The notes under the pieces are model-generated. The model did not search any database and was not told where the DNA came from. It was given only the letters and a program-made list of their open reading frames with translations. Positions 55,650-64,000 of a stretch of 64,000 nt of DNA are shown one piece after another. A program made the translations under genes and the position numbers. Source of the DNA: Ectobius pallidus (Eukaryota > Arthropoda > Insecta > Blattodea > Ectobiidae); the NCBI GenBank assembly GCA_964059195.1, contig CAXKWD010000002.1:163686559-163750558 (forward strand). The letters run 5' to 3'. How positions within the stretch are numbered: position 1 is the stretch's first letter; each line of letters starts with the position of its first letter.

Positions 55650-57621
55650 TAAGACTGTGGTCTGATATGGCAATTGAAGTGACACTGATGCGTGACATGA
55701 AAAGTGAAGGTGGACTTACACGAGGGAGAGGCATGAGTGATTCTGTGTTGGCAAAATGGGTTGGAGGGGACGCACAGCTACAGCCATATGTTCTTCATTA
55801 GAGCAGTTTGCCGGCGTCCATTCTGTGAGTGGAGAACAGCATGTCGACTTTCGAGCATCACGAGTTAGCAGAAATGACCAAGACAGAAGGAAACTTGCTT
55901 AGTGGTTGGCTGATCACCCGCCATTTTCTGTACGCGATTCTTTGATGTCCCTTTCAACCGGAGTAATAGGAACCAATAACATCAACAAGCAATGAAAATC
56001 GGAACCCGTACAATGGAAACTTTTGTTGGAATGACCTTCGCAGAAATGAAGCAGTGTAAGAAGAACGCAGTAGTCCCATTGGCTGCTATGAGCAACACTG
56101 TCAAACTGGAAAACGGAGTGGTGGTGATCGAGCCTTTAATGATTTTCCAGAGGACCATAATAACCCAGAAAACTAAAGAGGATGTAGAGGAGCTGTTGAA
56201 GTGTGAGTTAGCCCCATACCCCATGACTCTTTTCGACGAAGGGACCATGAGGAAAACGAAAAAGTCAGCTCTCTATGATGCCTTTCCTTCAAGCAATAAA
56301 ATGGTCAACTTGAAGAACAGTTTCACAGTAATCGATGGAGGGTTCCTCCTTCATAGAGTAAAGTGGAACAACAACACCAAGTTCGCCTCCATCTGCGATC
56401 AATATGTGTCTTACATGATCAACCGTTATGGCTACAACTCTGCTGTGGTTTTTGACGGTTACGAAGACACGAATTCCACGAAAAGAGCCGAACAACATCG
56501 AAGGGCATCAAGTAAAACATCAGTGGATATAGACTTTGATGAGAACATGGTGGCTACTGTTCAGCAGGAAAACTTCCTTTCCAACGAAAGGAACAAAACC
56601 AAGCTGATATGTATGTTAGCGCAGGCCTTGGGCGCAAAAGGTGTACAAGTCATCATAGACAAAGGAGACGCTGACTGCAGCGTTGTTAGGTGTGGACTGG
56701 AAAATACCTCTCATTCAACTGTGGTGGTAGTTGGCGTAGACATAGACCTGCTCGTCTTGCTCGTGGCACTCACACCACGAGACACGAATGTGTTTTTTAT
56801 GAAGCCTGGACGAGGCAACACAGAAGACAGGTTGTACTCCTCCCAACAACTTCAGTCCTTGCCATTCAGCCCATACATTCTGTTTATCCATCGCTTCACT
56901 GGATGCGATACCACTTCTGCGATTTATGGAAAAAGTAAAGCAGCCTTACTTAAATGTTTCCAACGGTTTCCTAACGAAACCAAAAACATCGCTGAAGTCT
57001 TTTACGACTCCACATCCACGCCAGGAGATATTGCTGAAGCTGGGGAACAAATGTTCCAACTGATGTATCAGGCCCCACCCAACGAGCATGACCTCAATCA
57101 TCACAGGTACATTTCATTTTGTATTGCATGTACTAACTTCATTGAATCATGCTGTTTGATAAATAAATATTCTATTCTATTCTATTGTGTTTTATCCACA
57201 GGTACATTTGCTTCATCAAATCAAGATGAAAGCGAACTTGTCTTCATTGCCACCTACAAAAGATGCTGCTCTACATCACTCGTGCAGAGTGTTTCTACAG
57301 GTCCAGCAGTGGTTTGGAAATGAATGTCTCGAACCTGAACGTTGGGGTTGGACAAGAGAAGATGGGGGATATCTGACTCCTATTAAGACCAAGGCCCCTA
57401 TTGCACCTGACAGCGTGCTCAACTCCATATTTTGTCATTGTGCCACAGGCTGCGGTATGAGATGTGGATGCCGGAAAGCCGGCATCCACTGCTCACCTGT
57501 CTGTGGCAATTGCCACAGTGCTTGCACTAACAATGCTCCCGTTCATGAGGACTTTGAAGAGTTGTACGATGAGGAATATGAGTATGAAGAGCTTTTAATG
57601 TGTGACAGGATGGAAGGGTGA
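55650..57621 (+). pseudogene. PIN-like / TGCDT-family protein of element B
   Basis: The N-terminal part (from about 55650, frame-broken) reads GGLTRGRGMSDSVLAKWVGG. The main frame 55992-57106 includes MTFAEMKQCKKNAVVPLA, FQRTIITQKTKEDVEELLKC, VVFDGYEDTNSTKRAEQH, KGDADCSVV, VVVGVDIDLLVLL and FIHRFTGCDTTSAIYGKSK. Acidic residues in the D-x-Y, GDAD, DID and GCDT motifs suggest a PIN/FEN-type metal-dependent nuclease (inference). The C-terminal part (to 57621) reads LPPTKDAALHHSCRVFLQVQ and RWGWTREDG, then a Cys-rich end (CHCATGCGMRCGCRK). A 5-bp duplication (ATCAA, about 57216-57225) shifts the frame before the C-terminal part. An 82-bp insertion at 57115-57196 may act as an intron. Confidence 0.75.
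57115..57196 (+). mobile_element. 82-bp LINE-tail insertion that mimics an intron
   Basis: Flanked by 13-bp copies of CACAGGTACATTT (57102-57114 and 57197-57209). The inserted DNA ends in AAATAAATATTCTATTCTAT with repeated TCTAT, a typical non-LTR 3' tail. Because the duplicated target contains AG/GT, a GT...AG interval at 57107-57201 exists, and its removal restores the HRYI reading exactly. Confidence 0.75.
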
Positions 57622-57680
57622 GCGGAAATTAGGTTGTGTAAGTCTCTTTTATTACTTTTGCATTATTAGCTATTATATAT

Positions 57681-58319
57681 ATATATATTAGTTATATGGA
57701 TAATAAATAACATTTATGTTCACATAAACAATAAATAACGTGATATAGAGAATTAAAGCACTTGAAAACGGACATAAAATGATGAGCAGTTTACTAGCGG
57801 AATCTCGAAATCGACCCCGAAATTTAAAAACGGTCTAACTTTTGACTACGTGAAGATAAATTATCAAATGTATGTATATTCTTGAAGAACATGTAATTCT
57901 CTACAGCTTCTTTTCTTACAACTTTCTTGTAAAACGGAAAACTAAAGAATTGGAAGGGCGAGTTTGACGAAAAACGTGAGGCGCTACAAATTTTTCTGCA
58001 GGTTTTCCATTTTCGCCAGCTCATTCTCGGAGACGGTAACATATAAAGATAAATATGAATATACCGTTTTGTCGGGAATTTAATAAGCTTTAATTTTGAA
58101 TACCATAACATTTTCTGTACGATGCACTATTTTCGATATTTGCGCCAAAAACTGAAAAAAGGGACCTTTGAGCCTCCCCCCCACCCCCCGCGGCACCTAA
58201 AATTGGCGGGAAAACATTAGGCGTTCTTCAGGGGACCTCCCACTACACATTCCTGAAACATTTGGAACTACATGATTTAATGCAGCAAAAAATCTAATTT
58301 GACTGGGCTATGATTTGAG
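57681..58319 (-). repeat. Element B right TIR
   Basis: Inverse of 54831-55485, ending ATTTGAG at 58319, directly before ATT (58320-58322). Confidence 0.9.
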
Positions 58320-58442
58320 ATTAGCTGCACCTTACTCACTGGCCATTTAGCATGTTTAGATTCAATTTCTTTTATCATTTTGTCTCTTTGTGGTTTAAGT
58401 TTGTCACATCTATAAATCAAATGTTCTGCTGTTTGATCCTCT

Positions 58443-59315
58443 TTAAGGCAGATAACAAATAGGGTCCTGTATTACACCTAGTCGGTATAAGTATGATTTG
58501 GTTAACCCATGTCCAGTAATCACAGCTGTTAACGCGAAATTTAACTGAATTGGTAGTATCATTCTTTGAACAACTGATGGGATGAATTCCCTGCACACTG
58601 CACCCTTCATTGAGTTGGTCCATTCCTCTTGCCACTTCTGAAGTCCTTCTTCCTTGATTTCAGCGACAATTGTTGTTCTGGGTTTTTTGTTGTAGGCAAA
58701 GTCCATTCCATTGCTGAGCGCCGCCTCCTTGGCTAGCTTATCAGCTAGTTCATTACCGGTGTATCCCACATGCGCCTTGATCCAGGAGAAGTGTATGACC
58801 CAGTTTTGTTCTTTAAGCCTTCGGATGCTGTTTTGGATTTCATCTATAATAGAATTGTGTCTTGAATTATTTCTGAGAAGGTCCAGAGTGATTTTGCTGT
58901 CCGTGTATATTGCCACAAATCTTTCTTCTATCTTCGTATGCATATTGTCTAGTGCTGCCAGTGCTCTAAGAATTGCAATTTGCTCAGCCTGGTTGTTGGA
59001 GCAGTTTTTGTGAAGTTTAGCCTTGATTCTCTGTATCTCTTCCTCCTTTTTGAATATTACTGCTGCAGCCCCAACTTTATCTTGGATTTTGCTTCCATCA
59101 GTGAAGATTTGTATATTATAATGCTTGTCTTTATTAACTTCTTCCAGGTGTACTCTGTCAGCTGGATGGGCCCAGTCTGATATATCTGAGGGTGCGTCAT
59201 AATCTGAAGATTCTTCTGTCATGCCATGTGTGACTTTATAAATATTGGCTGCTTCTGCAATTGTAATGTGAATTGGTTTAACTCCAGCAATAACACATGA
59301 AGCTTCAAACGACAA
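58443..59315 (-). pseudogene. LINE ORF2, RNase H domain
   Basis: 290 codons. IQIFTDGSKIQDKVGAAAV (first catalytic D), NQAEQIAILRALAAL (E), FVAIYTDSKITLDLL (D) and ELADKLAKEAAL (final D) form a complete RNase H1 set. The domain would remove the RNA strand during reverse transcription. After it comes a Trp- and Cys-bearing C-terminal segment that continues below 58443 with KMIKEIESKHAKWPVSK. A frameshift in a T-run near 59390 separates it from the RT. Confidence 0.88.
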
Positions 59316-59520
59316 TGTCCTGTGTGCTTTAGCAATTTTAATATTTATTGCTCTTTGAGCTCTCTGAAGCTTTATTCTGTTCTTTTTTTATCTCTAGAGC
59401 TTTCTCCCAAACTGGTGATCCATAAGTTAGCATGGGTACAATTACTCCTCTGTAAATTGTTCTCAAGGCTTGGTGACCAAGTCCCCACTGTAGTTTAGCC
59501 GTTTTGCTTAGCATGTTTAT

Positions 59521-60783
59521 TCAGATAAGTGCCTTGTCAGTTGTATTGTCAATGTGTTTGTTAAAGTTAAACTTTTCATCCAAGGTAATCCCTAGGTATT
59601 TCAATTCTCTGACTTGTTCGAGTATTTGATGATTCAAATATATCTTGATTGGCACATTTCCAGCTTTTCTTCTCCGCGATATTAGTAATACCTTTGATTT
59701 TGAATCATTAAAGACGACTTTGTTATTCTTTGCCCAGGTCTCAATCTTTCTAATATCTGAATTTGCATAGTTTTCTGCTTCTTTGTTGTTAGTGCCTTTT
59801 GTAAGCAATAAAAGATCGTCGGCAAATGCCACTACCTTTGTATGGTGTGTAAATTGCAGGTTGAGAACTGAATCATACATTATGTTCCACAGTCCTGGCC
59901 CACAGCAAGAGCCCTGTGGACAGCCCTTGGTTACTTCTTTTGTAACCTTACATTCATTTGTTTGTAAAATAGCAGTTCTTTTTGTGAAGTAGCTACCTGT
60001 TAGCCTAAACAAGTTTTTAGGGCATTGAAGTTCTTTGAGGTTGAGTAGTATACGTGACCACCAGGCAGCATCAAAAGCTCCACGTACATCTAAACTGACG
60101 ACGGCAACACTGTTTTTTGTTTGAAGATTTTCCTCCATGAATTGTTTTACGTACATAGCCGCATCTACAGTTCCTTTCTGGGGCGTGAATCCGTACTGAT
60201 TTGCGTTCATCAGTTTGTTGGTATGCATCCTATGTAATATCCTATCGATCATTAGCTTTTCCAGTACCTTTCCTCCCACTTTTAGCAGACTTATTGGTCG
60301 GTACTTTGTAGCTTGTTTGCTTTGCTGTTTTCCTGGTTTTATTACAGGTATGATGATGGATGATTTCCATTGCTTTGGAAAACAACTTTCTTCTAGACAT
60401 TTATTGTATACTGCAGTGAGGAAGGCTGGGAAACGCATGAACACTTGCAGGAGTATTTCACTTGTTATGCCATCTTCACCTGGAGTCTTATTAGGATTGA
60501 AGCTCTTTATTACTGATCTTATTTCCTCTTGAGTGAATTTTTTGTCATCTTCTGTGTTTGGAAGTTCCTTAGATAATCTTCTAATTCTTTGTTGATGGTC
60601 AGTGTCTTCCTCTTCTTTGTCATCAGGTATAAAGTAGTCTAACATGTATCTTAAGGTGGTATGTATATCTTCAGTGTATGTTTCTTCAGGTGTCTGTATG
60701 GTTGACATAATAGTTTTTTTCTCTAAGTTTCCCTGCTGTGAACTTGTAAACCATGTTCCAGGGATTTGTTCCTTCGGTAACAT
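59521..60783 (-). pseudogene. LINE ORF2, reverse transcriptase domain
   Basis: 420 codons. NKTPGEDGITSEIL and KYRPISLLKVGGKVLEKL lead in, then VVSLDVRGAFDAAWW (motif A), KGCPQGSCCGPGLWN (motif B) and VVAFADDLLLL (motif C). ELKYLGITLDEKFNFNKHI marks the thumb. The RT core is intact, but the frame is out of register with the endonuclease (overlap 60686-60783) and with RNase H. Confidence 0.88.
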
Positions 60784-61983
60784 TGCAGAATTGTTTCCAA
60801 GAATTTACTTTGGCCCTCTGCAGATTGTTTTGATACTGTCTTTTTTCTTCAAGATACTGTGTTTTCCTTAATTCTCCCATGGCTTCGTTGTTTCGTGTTC
60901 TCTGATACCTTCGCCTCATAGCATTAACCTTTTTCCGTTGTATAGTCAATTCTTCAGCCCACCATGGCACTGTTCTGCTTTTCTCTATGTTTTTCTTCCT
61001 TAGAGAGTAGCGGAATGCCGTTTTGCATGCAGATGTAATACACCGAGTGAGCATTTCAGTTAGTAGTTCAGCATCTGTTATTGTACTAACTTTTCCACAG
61101 AGTTCTTTGTCCATTGCATAAGGATCTTTGCCATTGTAATCACAGTTGAATACTGTTGAAAGTTGTCTTCTTAGACTGTCTTGAAATCTGGGAAGATGAT
61201 CTTTTTTCACGAAGTATCTTATTCCTATGCTTTGGTTGTTGGCCAAGTCTGTGGTTCTACTCAGATTACCTACTACTATGCTATAAGTTATGGCTTTGTG
61301 GTCTGAACAGCTTTCCTCTTCTCCTATCCTCCAGTCTGTGATCCTGTTAGCCATACTACCATTAGAGATCGTTAGGTCTATTCTGCTTCTACCTCTACTA
61401 GACTCAAATGTTGGGATGCAGTTTTCTTCATTCAATTCGAATAGGCCACTGCTTGTTATGTATTCTTCCAGTATTTTGCCTCGTCGATTTGTCGTCATGT
61501 CATGCCACATTTTACTCCTTGCATTGGTGTCTACAGCAATTAGCACTCCTGTTCCTCTGGCGTAGTTCTTTATCATTTCAATTTTATTTATTGTGAGTTC
61601 CATATCTTCCTCGATGTCGCAGTATTTACTTACGATATAAAATTTCTTCCTATTAGTGCGGACTTCTGCTACCACACATCTTCATCTGATAACTGATTTA
61701 TGATCATGATGTCAATTGTACTATTATTCACGAGAATTGCTGCCCTTTTTCTTCCAACCCCTTGTGAAAGAGTTTTAATTGATTTTGGGATTCCTGCTGG
61801 GTTGTTGTGTATTAAATAAGGCTCCTGTACGAATATCAGGTCAAATTTATATTCTGCAATTAGCTGGGCCAGGTTGCCAACAGCTGTTCTTGAGTGCTGC
61901 AGGTTAATCTGTATGCATCTTAGGGATATGTGGTACATTCTATCTTCTGTGGTTTGCGATAAGACTTCCATTTCAGTAGTCAA
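60686..61983 (-). pseudogene. LINE ORF2, endonuclease domain
   Basis: Two frames. 61669-61983 begins with IQINLQHSRTAVGNLAQLI and DLIFVQEPY (catalytic E). 60686-61675 continues with GVLIAVDTNARSKMWHD, STFESSRGRSRIDLTIS-like text (FESSRGRSRIDLTI) and SCSDHKAITYSI (SDH motif). A small shift near 61670 separates them. This is the apurinic-type endonuclease of the I/LOA/R1 group. The linker to RT contains the VPWWAEELTIQRKKVNAMRR segment typical of these elements. Confidence 0.85.
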
Positions 61984-63008
61984 TGTTTTCGATATACCTC
62001 TTCAGCGCTATTTTGTAGCATCCACACTCCTTGTGCAATGCTGAATGGTTAACGTCCACAGCCTGATCTTTATTGTATTTGTTATAATTTATGCAGTTTG
62101 TGCACTTATATTTATCCTTTGAGGCTGTAAATTCCCTTAAAGTGTGACTTCCCGCACAGAGTGGGCAAACTTGTTCGCTTTTGCAGTCTTGAGCCCGATG
62201 GTTATACTTGTTGCATTTAAAGCACCTATTTACTTTAAGATAGTCATCATTTGTGCACATACTCCAGCCTATTTGTATCCTTCTGCCTAATAGTCTCTTT
62301 CGATTTGTTGGGGAGACCTCTATGACCAGGTTTGTATTCTTCTTTCTGTCCTTAAATAAGAATTTGGGACTTATTTAATTGATTTCCAGATTTAGCTCCT
62401 CGTTCTGTTCTATGATTGCTGTTTTCAAACCCTCTAAATCCATTTCCTCGGGCACATTATACAAAATTAGGTGAGGGTTTCTCATCTTGGTACCGTGCGC
62501 CTCAATTTCTTCACCACACTTCTTGTTAATATTGTCACATATTGAGTCGATTTCGCTTTTGCTACCTGACTGAATTAGGAGATTACCATTTCTGAGTGGT
62601 TTGAAAGCGCTTACTCCTACTTTCATGTCTACTGGATTCACTTTGCTTTTAATTATGTTCCTGATGTACTCTGGTGTTTGGTTGTTTTTTATTTAACAAT
62701 CAGACTGTATTTCCGTAGTTGCTCTGGACTCTGCCTCCTATTGCTCACAATTTCAAAGAAAAGAGGTCTGTTTGATGTTTCTGGCATCTGGGTATTTTTC
62801 CCTAGGATTCATTCTGCTTTTCCATATTCTTCATTGTTGATTATTTTTCTCCTATTGTTTTCATCAGTTTGTTGTACAATTCTCGAAGTCTACTAAAAGA
62901 GTTGGTGATGTCCTCCTTCAGTTCTTTTCTAAGTTTCGTACTTTTCTCGTTAATACTAAGAAGAATCTCGAGGCAGTTCTCGATTTCATCGCCAGGGTCG
63001 CTCTCCAT
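61973..63008 (-). pseudogene. LINE ORF1 (Gag-like) with zinc knuckles, broken
   Basis: The frame starts with ATG at 63008 (MESDPGDEIENCLEILL) and a helical region that stops at about 62843. The middle (62375-62641) reads MRNPHLILYNVPEEMDLEGL, an RRM-like segment. The last part (61973-62260) has zinc-knuckle-type motifs: CFKCNKYNHRAQDC, CPLCAGSHTLREF, and a third CTNC cluster. Three frames are needed, so it is inactive. Such proteins coat the element RNA. It overlaps the start of ORF2 by a few bases. Confidence 0.8.
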
Positions 63009-63170
63009 CCTGAGTTAGCAATCGACTATTATCTCTGGTGATGCGCGACCATGCCAGTTCTCGAGACACTATGCAGTGACCACGCGGATTCAACCTGCCT
63101 TGACCACGCTGATGCAGGCGTTTATAACCTCAACAATTCGCCTCTCTTACAACAGTTATTTGGTGTTATA

Positions 63171-64000
63171 TTATGTTAGTTCCTCCTGTATTATTATTTT
63201 CAAGTACAGTACTAACCTTAATTAGTATGTTGTGCATCCAGTATATACTGGATTTTCACTCAGTAGCCAATAACTCACTTATAACCACAGAGCTAATCAA
63301 CCAAGTCCACCTCACTGTCCGCCATTCTACATCGTCCCTTTTTACATTAGAGTTGGGGAATATTTCTTGTAACTGTTACTTTGTAACTGTTACATGTATG
63401 TAACGGTAACGACCTGTTACAAAAAATCAAAAGTAACGGTTACCAAAGCTCCTCCTAGGATATCTTATTTTCGTCTCAACCAAAGGCGGAACCAGAAAAT
63501 ACTGAAAGGAGGGACCGACACAGACGAAAGTTTGCTATTATTTGGAAATCCAAAAAATGGGGGTCCTCCCCCGGGATTTTTTATTAAAAAACGAGGGAAA
63601 AACAGGTCGTCTCTTTAGCTCTTCCCACTCGAGACATCTAGATGTGAATGGTGGAACTACTAGCAGTATTGGAAATTCTGACTCCCCCCCTTTCACCACT
63701 TCTTTACCCTTTCCTACTATTCAATCCGTTTTCTCCTTTACCCTACCTATCTATTCCTATCCTTTAAATTTTCGACCCAAGGAGATCCGAACACGGGACC
63801 GCTAGCATATTAGCCCTTCATCTTACCCACTACGCCATCGAGCAATCATTACAATGAGAAGCGAAAATTCATCTATTTAAGTTTAGACATCTGCATGAAA
63901 TGGCGGAGATTGATCATTTCCTATTAATTGCATTTGTGTGAAGTGAAATAAAATCCCTTTAGGCAGGCCTACAGGCTGAGGTAGATTTCGAAGTGCTTTT
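63171..64000. other. Right-edge stretch, repeats only
   Basis: No gene. At 63385-63440 complementary GTAACTGTTAC and GTAACGGTTAC phrases form imperfect palindromes, after AGAGTTGGGGAAT, a hAT-like start. 63957-64000 is the inverse of 54226-54270, the edge of another PLE-related copy that leaves the window. Confidence 0.4.

Larger units (their letters stand above)
54831..58319. mobile_element. Long-TIR element B (3.5 kb) with PIN-like gene
   Basis: TIRs of about 640-655 bp at 54831-55485 and 57681-58319, nearly identical, starting CTCAAATSATAGCCCAGTC. A 3-bp duplication ATT (54828-54830 and 58320-58322) flanks it. Removing the element plus one ATT restores the LINE frame VQLIFKTFIQS. The cargo is one gene (55650-57621, plus strand) of the PIN-like/TGCDT family. 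No recognised DDE transposase is present, so either this protein takes part in transposition or the element is mobilised in trans. The 3-bp TSD occurs in several superfamilies, but these termini fit none I know. Confidence 0.8.
54546..63170 (-). mobile_element. I/LOA-type LINE with RNase H, split near its 3' end
   Basis: Minus strand: ORF1 (Gag-like) about 63008-61973 with three zinc knuckles, then endonuclease, RT and RNase H to about 58443, continuing through the long-TIR insertion to a stop at about 54783. The 3' UTR ends in a C-run then A-run near 54546-54570. RNase H after RT and zinc-knuckle ORF1 place it in the I/LOA/R1 group. Several frameshifts inactivate it. The 5' end near 63170 is approximate. 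Confidence 0.8.

Overview
The window comes from an arthropod nuclear genome, very probably an insect with a large, transposon-rich genome. Low GC, GT-AG introns, TTAGG-type interstitial repeats, and CR1/Jockey-, RTE-, I/LOA-type, Penelope, Ty3/Gypsy, hAT and Helitron remnants all fit. The only recognised RNA genes are two copies of one tRNA-Leu. I see no ordinary single-copy host gene; nearly all 64 kb is nested mobile DNA. Coding calls inside elements are mostly broken.

Layout. 1-1480 is non-coding with a diverged direct repeat. 1484-5990 is a minus-strand CR1/Jockey-group LINE split by a 530-bp inverted-repeat insertion. 6290-9260 is an RTE-like reverse transcriptase remnant split by a hAT MITE and by a Helitron that sits exactly in the YADD codons. 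9523-15881 is a hAT-ended element with an 8-bp TSD, containing a 3.4-kb long-TIR element (12008-15388) with a decayed PIN-like gene. About 16340-54421 is one Penelope-like element (PLE) cut into pieces by a Ty3/Gypsy element (16823-24508), a giant palindromic element (24745-48679) and a 3.1-kb DNA element (48816-51904). About 54546-63170 is an I/LOA-type LINE on the minus strand, split near its stop codon by a second long-TIR element (54831-58319) that carries a fuller PIN-like gene.

The most unusual object is the 23.9-kb palindrome at 24745-48679. Two arms (24745-37836 and 37890-48679) are near-perfect inverted copies around a 53-bp spacer. The ends read 5'-AGTAGTAT...ATACTACT-3' and are flanked by a 6-bp duplication (TACCCT/TACCAT); removing the element restores a PLE reading frame. 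Each arm carries a tip region dense in TGACGTCA palindromes and GGGCGTGG boxes, a four-exon gene, a matrixin-type metalloprotease reading frame, a Cys/His-rich gene, a tRNA-Leu(CAA), a single-BIR protein and a DVQGF-family protein. Termini and TSD length resemble Polinton/Maverick elements, and cargo of this kind is known from large DNA viruses, but no polymerase, integrase or capsid gene is visible. I infer a defective inverted-duplication form of a virus-like DNA element.

The second possible novelty is a pair of about 3.4-kb transposons with 570-650 bp TIRs, each carrying a member of the same PIN-like/TGCDT protein family. One is bounded by a 3-bp duplication whose removal restores an open reading frame. 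Inside its gene lies an 82-bp LINE-tail insertion whose duplicated target contains AG/GT, so it could be removed as an intron.
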